Shown here piece by piece: positions 63,185-64,000 of a DNA stretch of 64,000 nt (within the stretch, counting starts at the first letter, position 1; each line of letters begins with the position of its first letter). The notes under the pieces are model-generated. The model made no database searches and was not told the DNA's origin. It worked only from the letters and a program-made list of their open reading frames with translations. A program made the translations under genes and the position numbers. The stretch is from Bryopsis sp. KO-2023 (lineage: Eukaryota > Chlorophyta > Ulvophyceae > Bryopsidales > Bryopsidaceae): the NCBI GenBank assembly GCA_030272585.1, contig BSYQ01000002.1, forward strand, positions 310,001-374,000, written 5' to 3'.

Positions 63185-63694
63185 ATGTCGAAACTACTCG
63201 CGGCCGCTCTCTTGGTCGTCGTGCTGTCGACAGTGGGGGTGCTTTCCAGACCAGTTCCTTTCGAGACAGACGAGCTCGCGATGGAGTGGGCTACCAAGCT
63301 TGGTTATCCTTTTGGTGCGTTTTATCATATATCCAGCAACACGTGGCTTCCTTTCCCCGTTGTGAGTGTGCGTTTTGCTCGAGGGCGTTTCCGACACCGA
63401 CCCCTGGTGGGAAGGAAGTCGCGCTAAGAGTTTTCCGCTTGTGTTTTCCCCCGATCCTGTAGGCTCTGGCCTGGCATGTCTTGTGATTTTTTTGGTTGGT
63501 TGGTTTCTCACTGAGGAATCGTGTGTTTTGCAGAGGATTGGTGCGAAAATGGGAAAGGAATTATCGTGTTCCATGCGTTGGAGCGTCACTGTTACCACGC
63601 AGGGGGGGAAGGATCATATACGGGCAAAGAATCTGAGCATTTCGTGTATTGTTGCACTCATCCTGGATTTCCTCCTGCGTCGTGGATGCCATAG
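63185..63694 (+). CDS. Small secreted four-cysteine protein, two exons
   Basis: Exon 1 is 63185-63314, the intron 63315-63533 (GT-AG, phase 1), and exon 2 63534-63694 ending in TAG, for 96 residues. Residues 1-21 are a signal peptide (MSKLL, then an Ala/Leu/Val core, then 'GVLS'). The mature part begins RPVPFETDELAMEW. Exon 2 gives 'EDWCENGKGIIVFHALERHC', then a Gly/Ser/Lys stretch, 'FVYCCTHPGF' and 'PPASWMP'. The four cysteines (one, one, and a CC pair) could form two disulfides. I recognise no family; a secreted effector, wall-associated or defence-like peptide are all possible. The intron holds dispersed-repeat copy 19, and the last two codons plus the stop lie in copy 20. Confidence 0.75.
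63440..63503 (+). repeat. Dispersed repeat, copy 19
   Basis: Forward copy in the intron of the small secreted-protein gene, ending ~30 bp before the acceptor. Confidence 0.85.
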
Positions 63695-63735
63695 ACTCTG
63701 GCCTGGCATGTCTCGTAATATTTTTGGTTGGTTGG
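63685..63735 (+). repeat. Dispersed repeat, copy 20
   Basis: Forward copy whose left edge 'gatgccatag' is the end of the coding sequence of the secreted-protein gene. Confidence 0.85.
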
Positions 63736-63888
63736 AGTGGATTGTTGAGCTATTTTTGGTTGGTTGAGGAAGCGCTGTTGCGTTTTGAAGCGTGTGGGGG
63801 TTATTTGCGTGCGTTTTTTGGCTGAGGGGGGGGGGGCTGTTTGATCGACTTTCCCAAGATCAAGTCGTAATTTGGAGTGGATTGTACA

Positions 63889-63935
63889 AGCTTTGCCCTG
63901 GTCTGGCATGTCTCGCAATATTTTTGGTTGGTTGG
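63889..63935 (+). repeat. Dispersed repeat, copy 21
   Basis: Forward copy. The downstream 'agtggat-gttgagctatttttg' also follows copy 20, so a block of ~60 bp was duplicated locally. Confidence 0.8.
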
Positions 63936-64000
63936 AGTGGATCGTTGAGCTATTTTTGTTTATGTTTTTTCCGGACAACTTGATTTTGCTCCGTGAGAGA

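Overview
The window is nuclear DNA of an intron-bearing eukaryote, most likely a microbial one (alga or other protist). The evidence is GT-AG introns in three genes, a Ty3-type LTR retrotransposon, a tyrosine-recombinase retrotransposon, and hAT-like miniature elements with 8-bp target duplications. A beta-carbonic anhydrase and a huge secreted proline-rich wall-type protein fit an alga, but the species cannot be fixed from the sequence.

The window has two unlike halves. Positions 1-30.6 kb are AT-rich by eye and hold no gene I can call intact. This half contains decayed ORF pieces, a LINE reverse transcriptase fragment, two tRNA-like SINE-type heads, a pair of ~1.9-kb inverted arms (6.6-8.4 and 14.3-16.2 kb), and many fold-back or hAT-like miniature elements. 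One set is nested: a 1.39-kb element sits inside another at 10.8-12.6 kb, and both have perfect 8-bp target duplications. Related ~0.4-kb sequences in inverted orientation (0.64-1.01 and 30.24-30.56 kb) bracket this half.

From 31.4 kb the sequence changes. A whole-looking Ty3-type element on the minus strand (31360-36978) has identical LTRs. It is followed by a beta-carbonic anhydrase gene (minus, four exons found, 38724-40224) and a giant gene on the minus strand (42340-56021). I assembled the giant gene from six exons: a signal-peptide exon, four short exons, and an 11-kb exon coding ~500 copies of APPPSTP (3,814 residues in all). All five introns are phase 1. A tyrosine-recombinase retrotransposon with split direct repeats follows (56624-61456). 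At the right end is a complete two-exon gene for a 96-residue secreted four-cysteine protein (63185-63694).

The right part is peppered with a ~55-75-bp dispersed repeat. I count 21 copies between 37 and 64 kb and see none before 37 kb. Copies sit in six of the nine introns resolved here, and one supplies the stop codon of the small secreted protein. The genes share no operon-like logic. Two of the three (the giant proline-rich protein and the small cysteine protein) enter the secretory pathway.
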